This document shows positions 33,765 to 45,069 of a stretch of DNA of 64,000 nt, piece after piece. Within the stretch, counting starts at the first letter, position 1. Every line of letters begins with the position of its first letter. The translations under genes and the position numbers were made by a program. Below the pieces are notes generated by a model that saw only the letters and a program-made list of their open reading frames with translations, was not told where the DNA came from and made no database searches. This DNA comes from Vitellaria paradoxa (lineage: Eukaryota > Streptophyta > Magnoliopsida > Ericales > Sapotaceae), in assembly GCA_019916065.1 (NCBI GenBank), contig CM034233.1, positions 24,501,936 through 24,565,935 of the forward strand. The letters are read 5' to 3'.

Positions 33765-34650
33765 AGGTTTCAAAATGAGTTCTACTAGGATGGATGATTA
33801 TAGTCATGCTCACACACAATTGTGGGACTACACACAATATATCACTGCTCTCAATGATTTAACTTTAGAAACATAAATGTAATTCTCATTGAGATTAGCT
33901 GGATGGAAGGTTATTTCGACCAACTTGGCAAATATTATATCATTTGACAAGATAGTGAAAGGAGAAAGCTTATTTTCATTCATAGTTACACGAAATAGTA
34001 AGCAAATTTAACGGTACAGAGACTCGGACAATCATTGTCGTCACTGACATGAATAACAGCTGCCCTTATTGCATACTCTCTCGCTAAACAAAATCATTAC
34101 CAATTTGTGCTAATAATTAGGGTTTTATTATTTATTTTCCAAACTACCTCTGTCATGACTAAATTCCTTAATTTTTATTTATTTACTTTTTTTAATCCCA
34201 CTGTATGGACGACACAAAAAAATAGAATAGCTTGGAAATTAAGAAAACTCTCTCTCAAAACTCAAAACTCAGTGTGATATATCCAAGGTGAGGAAACATT
34301 GAAATTTTCAATTGCTCTCTCTCTCTCTCTCTCACAATAATGTGTGTATATATTAGTATTTTTGAGGATCGTCTTTCGACCCTGACCATCTTATGCAATT
34401 TTGACAAGCATATATAGAGTTAGAAGGGCAAAGAAGAAAGCTTGCATAGAAACTCAACTTCATAGACTGGGGAATTTCTAAAATTCTCTACCCGGGTGAT
34501 GGAACATACAGCAGATTATTTTATATATTGTACTTGAGAATTAATTTTCTCTTCATTACTTATACTTAATTTATTTAATTTTCTAGTAAAATGTTTTATT
34601 CCTGCATATAAATACAAACATTTTAATACATTTACGTTAAAATTGGTGTA
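33765..34650. other. Spacer
   Basis: Slightly less AT-rich, with a (CT)n at about 34314-34334. No coding motif recognised on either strand. Confidence 0.45.
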
Positions 34651-34654
34651 CATT

Positions 34655-35472
34655 GGACCCGTTTGACAAAACTATCATTTTTTTGTTGTTATTTTTTTAT
34701 TGTCGTTTTCTATTTTTTATTTTTTGTTATCATTTATTTTTTCTGAAATGAAAACTGAAATTACGTTTGAAAATGCAAATTTGTTTATAATTATTAATTT
34801 TTTATTTTAGAAAATATTTAATTTTATTAGTTTTAAAAAATTAATAGAACTTAATGAGATATATTTTATATTAATTTAATTTAGTTAATATAATTAATTA
34901 AATTAATACAGTAAATTATTTATTAAAATCATTTAATTCAATAAATATAAAATATTATTAAATTATATTATTTATTAAAAATAATTTAATAAAATATATT
35001 TCATATTAAATAAATAATTAAATTAGATTAATTATTAAATTAAATTATTAATTTTTAAATTAATTAAATTATTTATTAAAATAATTTAATAAAATATATT
35101 TTATATAAATTAAATTAATTAAATTATAAATAATTTAATTTAACTATGATATTTATTTAAAATAATTTAATAATAATAATTAAATTAAATTAAAAATTAA
35201 TGTAATTTAATTATTTATTATTAATTATTTTTTATAAATTAATTTAATTATTAAATTAAATAAATTAATTATGATATTTATTTCAAATAATTTAGCAATA
35301 ATTAACTATTAAATTAAATTAAATTAATTTGTTTTATTATTTACTAAAAATAATTTATATTAATTTATATAATTAATTTAATTTATTGAATTTAATTATA
35401 TTTTTTATTAAAATAACTCATTTTAATAGAATAAAACAAAAGCTAAGTCAAATGTTACAAATAAATGCTCCC
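34655..35472 (-). mobile_element. Extremely AT-rich DNA element, copy B
   Basis: Inverted relative of 22145-23196. The left end GGACCCGTTTGAC is the inverse-side terminus, followed by ATGAAAACTGAAATTACGTTT and the pure A/T middle. The right end is the inverse of GGGAGCATTT. It lacks ~200 bp present near the start of copy A. Confidence 0.65.
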
Positions 35473-35474
35473 TC

Positions 35475-36390
35475 AATAAAGATCTTACAATTAAATTTTT
35501 AGGTGACGTTGCTGGAGGTGTAGATTATTAGGATAGATGGATTGATTTCGTCCAATAAGCTCAAAACAAAGGCCAAGTCAAGAAACTCACCCTCACCCCC
35601 CACCTACTTATAAATTTTTAGGTGACGCCGCTGGGGGCGTTGGTGGCAAAGCTGAGGCCCAGATATTAGCTCTCTTGACTTCAAGTTAAAACCATTTATG
35701 CATGGTCCGGGAATGTGTTAGTTGAGACTGCTATGTGTTATTAATATATTTATTTATTATTTGAATAAATGTAATAATTGTGGATATAGTTTTTAATTTC
35801 TTTTATTATTATTATTATTAGCTGTTATTTTATATTGGATTGTAGGGACGTATTTATTGTTACTATTATATCGATGTATTATTTAGTTTATTTTTCAATT
35901 TTTTGTTTTTTATTTTTATTTTTTTATTTTGAACTCATTTTTATTCCATACTTTTGAAAGATAAGAAAAACAGTTCAAAACTCATTTAATTATTTGTATA
36001 TTTAAAAATTTATTTTCAAAAATAAAAAATAATTTACACATAAAATAAAAAATAGTAAAAAGTTGTTTTGAGAGTTGTTAATAAAAAATAAGAAAATCTC
36101 AAAATAAAAAAATAAAGTATTATCTATTCTTTCGTTTTGAGATTTCTAACACATAAAACAAAAACAAATTACAGAAAACAAAAAGTAAACCAAATATTAT
36201 CTTAATTTAATCGATATTATAATCTCGTGGAATGCCTTCGATTATGCATTACACCTTATTGACTCTCAAATTGAATGCATGAAGACACTGAGCATGCCAT
36301 ATAAGGAGCAAATGTACTCTCTCGGACTTTTTTTTGCCTACTATTAATATTATTAAAGCCGTTTACTAAAATTCGCTGAAATGAAAGCAT
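35475..36390. other. Spacer with a short direct repeat
   Basis: AATTTTTAGGTGACGYYGCTGG occurs at about 35494 and 35612. No gene; the remainder is A/T-rich. Confidence 0.5.
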
Positions 36391-36393
36391 TTA

Positions 36394-37068
36394 TGATCCG
36401 CTTGGATGATACTAAAGTTTCAAGAGATAAGTTTTGGAGGGGGTATAAGATAAAAGGAGATATTATTTTTAGAGAGTTGACCCACATTGATGTGATGTTT
36501 ATAGAGAGAGATAACTTTTGACTTGATTTGGATGTTTTATAAATAAGAGGGGGTGAATGATGAAAAAATAGTCAAATGACTCTTTTGCTCTTATGGTGTC
36601 CCAAATTTGATTACTCATTAAATTAAATATTAAATTGTAAAACCCACTTCATTTAATTATTTTTGGACAATTTGAAGTTATATTATTTATTTTATTGAAA
36701 ATTTAATTTTTTATAAATTTATTTAAACAATTTTTTTAAATATGTACTTTTGAATGGTTGATTATTATCTAATTTTATTTTTAATTATGTTTATTTTGAC
36801 TTATTGGCCTATCTATTATTTTTTTACTAGTATTATATTTATTTTGATCAAATTAATGAAGGCTAAAAATACTAAAATAATAACCATTTGCCCTTGGATA
36901 AATTTTAACTGAGGTCGAGGCCGTCCAAAATTTATCAGGGAGTAACCCCGCGCGAGGGAGACTGAAGACCCGAGAGAGGGGGGGAAGCGAAATTGCCAAA
37001 TCATGACAAAAGTAAGACCCACCGTTCAAAGCCTTTAACACTGGCTTTCCCCGCATCCAAGCGAGGCC
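36394..37068. mobile_element. Tourist-like element, 675 bp
   Basis: Ends are TGATCCGCTTGGATG and the inverse of GGCCTCGCTTGGATG, flanked by TTA at 36391-36393 and 37069-37071. The right third is unusually GC-rich for the window (36915-37065). No transposase. Confidence 0.7.
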
Positions 37069-37074
37069 TTACAG

Positions 37075-37250
37075 AAATAAGGATAAAGGAATGAGAGTAT
37101 TTATAGAAATAGAGATAAAGTTATGAGTACCACATATGACTTTTTTAATGAAGTTGTAAGTATCACTTTCGATATCCTAACACCCGTTTAGTACCAATTT
37201 GTTTAAAGTCGTACGTGGTACTTACAATTTCAATTTACGATTTTAACACG
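37075..37250 (-). repeat. Dispersed AAGTCGTAAGTGG-type repeat
   Basis: Contains GATAAAGTTATGAGTACCAC, ATGACTTTTTTAATGAAGTTG and AGTCGTACGTGGTACTTAC. The same blocks occur in inverted orientation at 49040-49180. Confidence 0.6.
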
Positions 37251-37299
37251 TTTAAAATAAAAATTTACTATTAAAATGAATTTTTAATACATAATAATT

Positions 37300-37690
37300 T
37301 ATTTTTATAAAATTAAAATTAATTATTATTGAAATAATAATTTATGGGTAAAATGCTTAATTTATTAAATATTTTTCAATTAAATTAATATATTAAATTT
37401 ATTTATATGCTCAAAAAAATGGCCCTAACGATAAGTGCACATTTTGGTCTATATATTCAATTAAATTAACATTATTTTTAATAAAAAAATTAATTATTAT
37501 CATAAATTAAAATTAAAATAAAAACGTACTATTACTTTTTAACAATAATAATAATCTATTTTTGTAAAATTAAAATTAATTACTATTAAAATAATAATTT
37601 ATGGGTAAAATGCTTAAGTTACTAAATATTTTTCAATTAAATTGATTTATTTAATTTATTTACATGCTTAAAACCATTGCCCTAAAGCAT
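37300..37690 (+). repeat. Direct repeat (~135 bp, two copies)
   Basis: AATAATTTATGGGTAAAATGC and the following AATATTTTTCAATTAAATT, then a CCCTAA word, occur at about 37340-37430 and 37594-37688. Confidence 0.7.
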
Positions 37691-37919
37691 TTCTAACCCA
37701 AAAATAGTTATAACCATTTCCAGATAAGCACCTAGCAAAATTGCTATACAAAATTGAATTCTGTAAAACAAACCCCTAATTTGTTTCCTCAACGAACAAA
37801 ATAGCACCCACAATCAACCATTTATCCTTAGCTTCAAAAAAAAGTCAAACATCTTGACGCAGCAGTAAAAATTAGCTTCCGACATTTACACCCTTTCTGC
37901 AAACTGGAACTAGCACATA

Positions 37920-38071
37920 GGCGGTGTTTTTGATTGGTAGAAGTTTAAAAAAAAAAAAAAAGTATAGTAAAAATATAAAATTTAATATAAAAATGATATG
38001 TGTTAAAATTTGATTAAAAAAATATAATAAATTAATAAAATTTAATTAATTTTAATTAACTAAACACTCCC
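37920..38071. mobile_element. Short MITE (family B)
   Basis: GGCGGTGTTTTTGATTGG at the left and the inverse of GGGAGTGTTTAGTT at the right, flanked by ATA on both sides. Interior AAAGTATAGTAAAAATATAA as in the 33620 copy. Confidence 0.65.
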
Positions 38072-38084
38072 ATAATAATCCAAT

Positions 38085-38345
38085 GCACCCCTTTATTTTT
38101 TTGAAAGGTAAATAAAAATATTATTAAATATAACGAATGAATGTTCAATTCCACGAGGGGCCTACCCCTTAAACAAGCAAATGCATCACTGCCTTGCACA
38201 AAACAAACCACATCAGACATAACACTAGCGAAACAACTCACAATAAACACATGAATAAACAAAACCCAAGGCAGCAAAATTCCCATCCAACCCCTTGTTG
38301 GCCTTTCTAGAAGTTTAGCCCTCAACATGGAGCCACCAGGCGGGC
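38085..38345 (-). other. Possible LINE 3' tail
   Basis: Read on the minus strand, this stretch ends CATTCGTTATATTTAATAAT, then TTATTTACCTTTCAAAAAAA. That style is common at plant L1-type LINE 3' ends just before poly-A. A 109-codon frame covers it, but no reverse transcriptase motif is present. Low certainty. Confidence 0.3.
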
Positions 38346-38350
38346 AAGGG

Positions 38351-39731
38351 GGGCTGAAGCCGAGCGTAGACTTCAGCGGCTGCAATCGAGAGGAGGGGTA
38401 TCGTTTTGCCGAAAAAAAAAAACACCATCAATCTGGTAGTTTTTTGTTGGATGGAGAGGTTGAGTGCAGAGTAAAACAAAAAATAATTAATAAAAATAAT
38501 TAATTTTTATTTGATTAAGTTAAAAAATAAAATAAAATAAAAAATATTTTTAATACGTGTAAGTAACTTTTAGTAATTTTTTGGAGTTTCGTAAAACATA
38601 TATAAATTTGTTATAACGTTTGGCAATTTTTTATGCGTTTAATAAAAATTTTTAAAACTTATGAATTGGGTTAAAGTGAAATAATCATTATATCTTTTCT
38701 CAATTCAGCAAAAAAAATTGATGTGTTGATAACCTGCCACGTAAAATTATTAACAAAATAAAATAAAAAATATTTTTAATATGATTAAATAATGTTTAGC
38801 AAATTTTAGATGCGTAGTAAAACAAATAGAAGTAAATAAAAATAAAATAGTTAATTTTTATAAATAATTAATTTTTAATGCACTTGTTAAATATATAAAT
38901 ATAAATATATTTTATTTTAATTTAATTTATAACATATTTTCTGGTACCAAAATAAACTTAAGTGTTTTTATTAAAATTGGTAAAGGTTTAATTTATGAAA
39001 GATGATCATGTTTATTCAAATTATATATAAGAGCACAAGAATAGGAATTTACAGTTTCACTCAGGTTTTACTTCGAGGATAAAAAAAATAAAAATAATAA
39101 ATACAAACTTTTTGTACAAAAGTTGTTAATAATCTTATGTGACAGGTTACATGTACATCAATTTTTCATAAATAAAATTAAAATAAATTTTATTTATATT
39201 TATATTTTTAACAAGCACATTAAAAATTAATTATTTATAAAAGTTAACTATTTTATTTTTATTTATTTCTATTTGTTTTACTACACACCTAAAATTTATT
39301 AAAAGTTACTTAATCATATTAAAAATATTTTTTATTTTATTTCATTAATAAACTTATGTAACAACTTACCAACATATCAATTTTTTTGTTGAATTAGGGA
39401 GAGGTATAATGGTTATTTCACTTTAACTCAATTTATAAGTTTCAAAAATTTTTACTAAATATACAAAAAGTTACCAAATGTTATTAAAAATGTATATTTG
39501 TCTTATGAAACACCAAAAAATTGCTAAAAGTTACTTAATCATATTAAATTTTATTTTTTCATTTTATTTTCTAACTTAATCAAATAAAAATTTAATTATT
39601 TTTATTTATAATTTTTTACTTTGCATTCAGCTTTTTTGTCCAACAAAAGCCACCAGATTGATGAGTTTTTTGGCGAAATGATGCCATTCCTCTTGACTGC
39701 AACTACTGAAGTCAGCGCTCGGCTTCAGCCC
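38351..39731. mobile_element. Long fold-back element (~600-bp inverted arms)
   Basis: GGGCTGAAGCCGAGCG at 38351 is exactly inverted at 39716-39731. The arms pair through ATCAATCTGGTRG, TTTTTATTTGATTAAGTTA, AGTAACTTTTAG, TTAAAGTGAAATAA, GTAAAACAAATAGAA and TAATTTTTAATG, to about 38945 and 39125. The ~180-bp loop is unique. There is no open frame and no clear target duplication. Long, fairly well-matched arms would give a double-stranded RNA if transcribed. Confidence 0.85.
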
Positions 39732-39862
39732 TCTTTACATCCACTGAATAGTGCTAGTTTTTTCAAGTAGTAGGAAAGTTGTACAGCCAGGCTTGTCACT
39801 ACACCACGTATATCATCCAAATTGAGAAAACTGATAAATTATTTTGATCATTACATAATTAA

Positions 39863-40227
39863 AGCCCCGTTTGATTAGGCTAAAAATTATCAAAAGTTAC
39901 AAAAAGTTACAAATATTTACTTATTTTACCAACTTTTGTCATTTTTGTTTTTTGTCTGTTTATTTTTAAAATTTAAATTTTACAAACTTCTAACAAAAAG
40001 TTACAAAAAATTACTCACTTTTTCTCATTTTTTTTAATATTTGTCAACTTTTCATCGTAATTTTGACCAAAACTGTTGAAACGGTGCAAATCCATTGGAA
40101 CGGCATGCTTTGCATTGTTCAAACGGATTATTTTAGTTACCTTTGGTTGGTTTCCAAATACCAAAAAGTGATTGACATTTCTCACTTTTTTTAATTTTTG
40201 TTCACTTATGGTCGTCCAAACAGCCTC
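39863..40227. mobile_element. Tourist-like MITE, 365 bp
   Basis: Ends AGCCCCGTTTG and the inverse of GAGGCTGTTTGG, flanked by TAA at 39860-39862 and 40228-40230. The interior contains CCATTGGAACGG, recalling CCATTAGAACGG in the MITE at 14930, so the two are probably related. Confidence 0.75.
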
Positions 40228-40234
40228 TAAAAAT

Positions 40235-40840
40235 ACAAAAATTTATGACCATTGACTACACATGACATAAATTGCACAACCACCCACTACACGAGCTGCT
40301 CTATGGTATTCAGCCATTGGATGTAAACTCTATCGTAAAATAGTTTTTAACATATATAATTAGTCCATCAACATTAACTCAAGACCAAAAAAAAAAAGTG
40401 GAAAATTCTAACCAAACAAAATTAACCACAATTGTCACTAAATTACATGAAACATACCTTAATCAAGCTGCATGAATTCTCTTAGGAAAACCGTGTTAGA
40501 TGTAATTGATGCAATGTAAATTGTGTGTGATGTGGGATATTCGGGCCAAAAATCATCAGATGCTCTTATAACAGTTGCTTCAAATGATGAATACATGCAT
40601 TAGATCTAAATTCCTCTATAATGTGACCCTTTTTCCATCCTTCTGAGATTTGTGGTTTTCTTTGATATAAGTCAATCTATTTGCAAAACTAAATGTAAAA
40701 CAACAATAACAATAGCAAAAAATTAAAATGAGTGCCCTAAAAATATATACATATAGCGTAGCACTATAAGAAAATTCTTTCAAGTTCAGATGCTCACTTG
40801 GCAATTTATTAGCTTTAGATTCAACACTTAAGGATCCATT
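40235..40840. other. Spacer
   Basis: No gene recognised. A minus-strand stretch at about 40470-40590 is open and ends at a GTATGT donor-like site, but resembles nothing known to me. Confidence 0.4.
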
Positions 40841-42480
40841 CCAGCAAATTGTCAGCCATCATCAATAAGTCTTTTTTTACAGTAATCAACCCAAGCAGCC
40901 ATTACACAATGAAAACCAGCAAACTCAATAGCAAAGAGCAATGCAAATACAGCAGGCAAATCTCACAGCAACTTCCATCTCATAGCTCCACTTCTCCAAA
41001 TCATGAAAAAGCAACAACCAAACAACTCCTAAGCGCAACCAAGGCCACACCCTCCAGTTCAACAATAAAACCATAAAGCAGGAACAAATTCACAGAACAG
41101 CAAGTTCAATCACAAGTGGCCACAATTCTCCAAGTTAAAGTAGTAATTCATCTACTCCAATAAGACCACAAGAAAGAAAATCAGCAATTTCCTAAATCTG
41201 AACCACCACAACATGCATTCACCCAAACTCAACCACTAATTTCCAACACAAACACTGCTAACAATGAAGTAAGTCAAAACAAGCAGCCATCCTAACATTT
41301 ATTCAACAATACAGCAGATAAAACTCAAACACAATGTCAAGAAGTAAATTGCATCTCACACATTCACATTAAGAATACCTATGCCAACTATAATAAGCAG
41401 CCATCCTAACATTTATTCAACAATACAGCAGATAAAACTCAAACACAATGTCAAGAAGTAACTTGCATCTCACACATTCACATTAAGAATACCTATGCCA
41501 ACTATAATAAGCAGCCATCCTAACATTTATTCAACAATACAGCAGATAAAACTCAAACACAATGTCAAGAAGTAACTTGCATCTCACACATTCACATTAA
41601 GAATACCTATGCCAACCAATTATAGTGAAATCAACAGTTAATGGCCCACAACAGTCAACAAATCTATAACAGATTTATGAAATCAAAAATAAACAATCAG
41701 CAGTAAGCAAATAATTTCCAGTAACAACGATCATCATAAATCACAAGCATCTCCAATTTTGGATCACGGCAGCACAGAAACAATAAGGTACCCACAAGCT
41801 ATACTCAATTCCCAATCAGGTACATTAGTCCATGCTAACACTAAAACCAGCAGACCAACAACAAATAGGATTAGCTGCAAAAATATCCCAGCAATACAAC
41901 AAGCATAAGCAACAATCAACAAATATAAGCAGTATCCGAACAAAAACATCAAGCACCCCATTCCAATCTCACAAAACAAAGCAAGAAGGACCAAAACACC
42001 AGCAATTAGGCCACCATTCAAATTCCCAATAGTAGTTCCATTAGCAACGCACTAGCAACATATAACTCACACATTCAAACCAATACATGGCCAAAATCAG
42101 CCAACACTAATACATAGCCAAAATCAGCCATCCTTAAGACCAAGTAATGTCATCCTTTGACCAATACTAGATCGAAAAAATGAGAAAACTAATCAACAAA
42201 TTTGGATCGCAATAGGTGACAGCCCAAACGACACAGCCACATTGGCATACAAGCAGACGCACAAATTGATAACAACTCCTTAGCCCAAAGAAGATTTAAG
42301 AACTTGCCAAATAACCTACAACAATCTGCACACACCAAAAGAAAAACAACATAATAGTAAAAAAATTGTAGCATCTATACCTCATGTAGCACCTTAACAC
42401 TAGCAAACAAACATTATACAAACAAATTGAAAAATGGTAATAAATTAGTTCAACATAGGTTCTCCGTGAAGAATTTGCTG
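40840..42480 (-). other. Strand-skewed A/C-rich region downstream of the PMD gene
   Basis: The plus strand is rich in A and C and poor in G and T for ~1.6 kb, unlike the neighbours. Read from the minus strand it is T/G-rich, as introns or untranslated parts of minus-strand transcripts often are. It lies immediately 3' of the MULE/PMD genes and may be their non-coding tail. Frames such as 41764-42021 (very hydrophobic) reflect this skew. Confidence 0.4.
41281..41620. repeat. 114-bp tandem repeat, three copies
   Basis: AAGCAGCCATCCTAACATTT starts at 41281, 41395 and 41509, exactly 114 bp apart. The copies are nearly identical (for example one AAATTG/AACTTG difference). The third ends near 41618. 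Confidence 0.95.
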
Positions 42481-42779
42481 TAATACCAATCTAAGCTATG
42501 GTTTTATATGCACACTCATCTCATGTCCCCCCACTTTTCAAAAGACTAAAAAAATGAAAACACTTCCACATTGTTTTTCTTTTTTGTTATAAATAAGAGT
42601 ACTTACAAATCATTAAATAGCAATTCTAGAAGCAAATCCATTATTTTTTTAGCTAATGCTTAGATAGTATGCATTAACATATTAATTTAAGTCCAAAGTT
42701 CACCTAGAATCACAACTCAACAGGTTAAATTAAATCTAATATTTAGCATATAAAAAAAATAAAGTAGTAGGTGTGACGG

Positions 42780-44860
42780 CTGGCACATCATCCTCCAGCC
42801 TCACACAAATGTGCGACTACGATGTTGCACCTATCTAACGCACTTGACAGCGTATGTACTACTTAACTAGCGTAGCCAGTGCCATCATGGATCTTTGGGT
42901 ATCTATGAGGGGTGAGTCATTAGAAGAGTCGTATGCAGAAGATGTCGAGACTGGTTCAATATTAAGCAACCCTAACTAGGAGTCATCCTGATCTGCTGAA
43001 AGTGGAGTATACGAACTACCAGATGCATGTGTAGCTGATGCTGGTGCGTGAAGCTTGACACTCAGTACCGAAGATCCTGAAGCCATATATGTGTCTAATA
43101 TATGTATCTCTCTAGGGGTATTAGGTGCTCTACCTCGGGAAAGGCCTCAAGAATTGTGACAGTACCCGATATATGTGGCTTAGATACAAGTGGAGGAATT
43201 ATCAGCTCATGATGCAAGGACATATGTAGTTGGCAATCTGCATGGTCGTTTACTAGCATGTTATAGGTAGGGCTATGATGGTCCAAAGTGCGAGAATATG
43301 GCAAGTTGATCAATATCCACTAGTGCTCTCAATCTTTTCTCATGATCAAGGGTTGCGACTATTGACTGTGCCTGCTGAATAATCCAATGGAATGTAGGGA
43401 GATAACCAGCTTGATCTGCATCATGAATGGCAGCAATCACAACGCAATAATTGCTAACAAGAGCACTCACTTGTAAATTACAAAAGAGTTCTATTAGTAT
43501 TGAGTAAAGTACTATTAAAATATTTATTAATACTTAATGCCTTAGTAGAAATACATAGTGTACCAATATCGATCGATCTGGGGCTATTGGCTAAGACTCG
43601 ATGGTTGATATAGTAGTGGGTGGCATAATGTAACATCGTATCACATTATAATACCACTACATACAAGGGTTGTTGAAGGGAAGATGTCCGATGAAGAGTT
43701 GGTCTTGGACTATCGACTCCCGTTATCGTGTCCACTCATCAACATGCAACCAATGGTAAAGACTTCAGTCGATGCCTCCTCATTTACACCTAGTCACACT
43801 ATGTAGCTATTTGTTAATGTCGAAGTTTGTAGGGATCAATTGGCGTAGCTTGAACTATCGCATAACCTGTCTTAGCAGGTGGTACTTGACAATACTATAG
43901 CAGATCAATGGGCAAATCAAGCACTACACTACAACCCCAGCACGATAATAAGCCGAAAGTCTAGATAAAACAGACTTTTGGGTAGGGACACCACGGCACT
44001 TGTTCCCTTATCATAATAGATAATTGCTTTCTATAATCCCTCAGTGGTTTGGAAATGTTAAGTCTAGGGCTCCTTTCCATCTACACCCTAACATTTCAAT
44101 CGGAAGTCCAGACTTCTCCGGTACAATAAGAGAGGTGGTGGTCATCTAACAACTGGGCAAAACTATAATAATCGGTCCCATGCCCAAACCTATCATGAAG
44201 AATGCTAAATTAGTTTAAAACTTAGATTTTCAAAATGTAATTATAAATTATAATTTATAGATAATTACAAATTTTTTAACTTGTAGAAGTGCAAAAGGTC
44301 TTGCGATGTCTGACATGTGGCCGGCCAAAGCTTTGCACATCTCCTTGTACAGATAAGTTAGACCAGTTACCCCCCATGCTGCCCTATTAGACTCGCAATC
44401 TATAATTGCCACAAAGTCTAGCTCTATCCACATACAATAAGACCCAAAGATCTTGAGGAGGCTCCAAAATCTAATGGAGGTGGTTCTAACTAGTTCGATA
44501 GTGTAAGATGTCGTCGTACTGCACATGGCACATACAAAAACTCGCCTATTATTCAGATAATGAAAAACAGCTATTAATAAAAATAAAAAGTTACTTTTAT
44601 TAAATATAAAATATAAGTATTATAACTAGGGCCTCCCAAATATCTGTCTAACGATGGTCCACTTGTGAGTGAAGAACACTCGGATCCAATGCCCCAGGAT
44701 CTAACATCTCCTGTCCCTGAGACACGTCGCTATACAAAATGTAATAAAAGAAGTCCAAAATAAACCTAATGAATATCAAAATAAGTCCAAAATTTATGTA
44801 ACATGATTCTTCATTTGTTTTATTAGAGTTCATAAATATGAAATTGCAACAGTGCACGAA
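42780..44860 (-). pseudogene. Plant mobile domain (PMD) protein relic, MAIN-like
   Basis: On the minus strand, blocks of the plant mobile domain occur in order. PGALDPSVLHSQVDHR at about 44700-44650 is the canonical N-terminal phrase. AAWGVTGLTYLYKEMCKALA and PFALLQ at 44390-44290 are the mid-domain WG...LYR..C...LLQ. RQF-like, GIDWSLYHWLHVDEW and WYYNVIRCYIMPP occur at about 43870-43620. A Gln/Asp-rich tail follows (43470-42780). Many stops and frameshifts break it. PMDs occur in host silencing proteins (MAIN, MAIL1) and inside MULE and gypsy elements. Here it sits ~200 bp downstream of a MULE transposase on the same strand, so it is most likely the element's own second gene. Confidence 0.65.
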
Positions 44861-44984
44861 AATGTAGACAAAATATATATTACTCTTTCATTAATTATAA
44901 ACAAACTTGCATATATGATTTTCAAATTACTCATTCATTGAATTGTCGAGAAACTTGCATACATAATCTTCATTAAATAATTAC

Positions 44985-45069
44985 AACAAAGTGTAAAGTG
45001 GTCAACCAAATGGCAAGAATCTAGAGGCTGAAAAGCACGAGGCCCTTGTTGACCACTTTACACTTTGTT
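44985..45069. other. Perfect 22-bp inverted repeat between the two MULE genes
   Basis: AACAAAGTGTAAAGTGGTCAAC at 44985-45006 (first 20: AACAAAGTGTAAAGTGGTCA) is exactly inverted at 45048-45069 with a 41-base loop. TCTAGAGGCTGAA occurs in the loop and again just after it. It could be a terminator-like hairpin or a duplication scar. Confidence 0.9.

Noticed and set aside
34250..34520. Possible microRNA precursor or non-coding RNA gene
   Set aside because: No known mature plant microRNA sequence and no convincing hairpin seen by eye.
41764..42021. Hydrophobic minus-strand frame suggesting a membrane protein
   Set aside because: Composition follows the T/G skew of the minus strand; no conserved pattern and no neighbouring exon.
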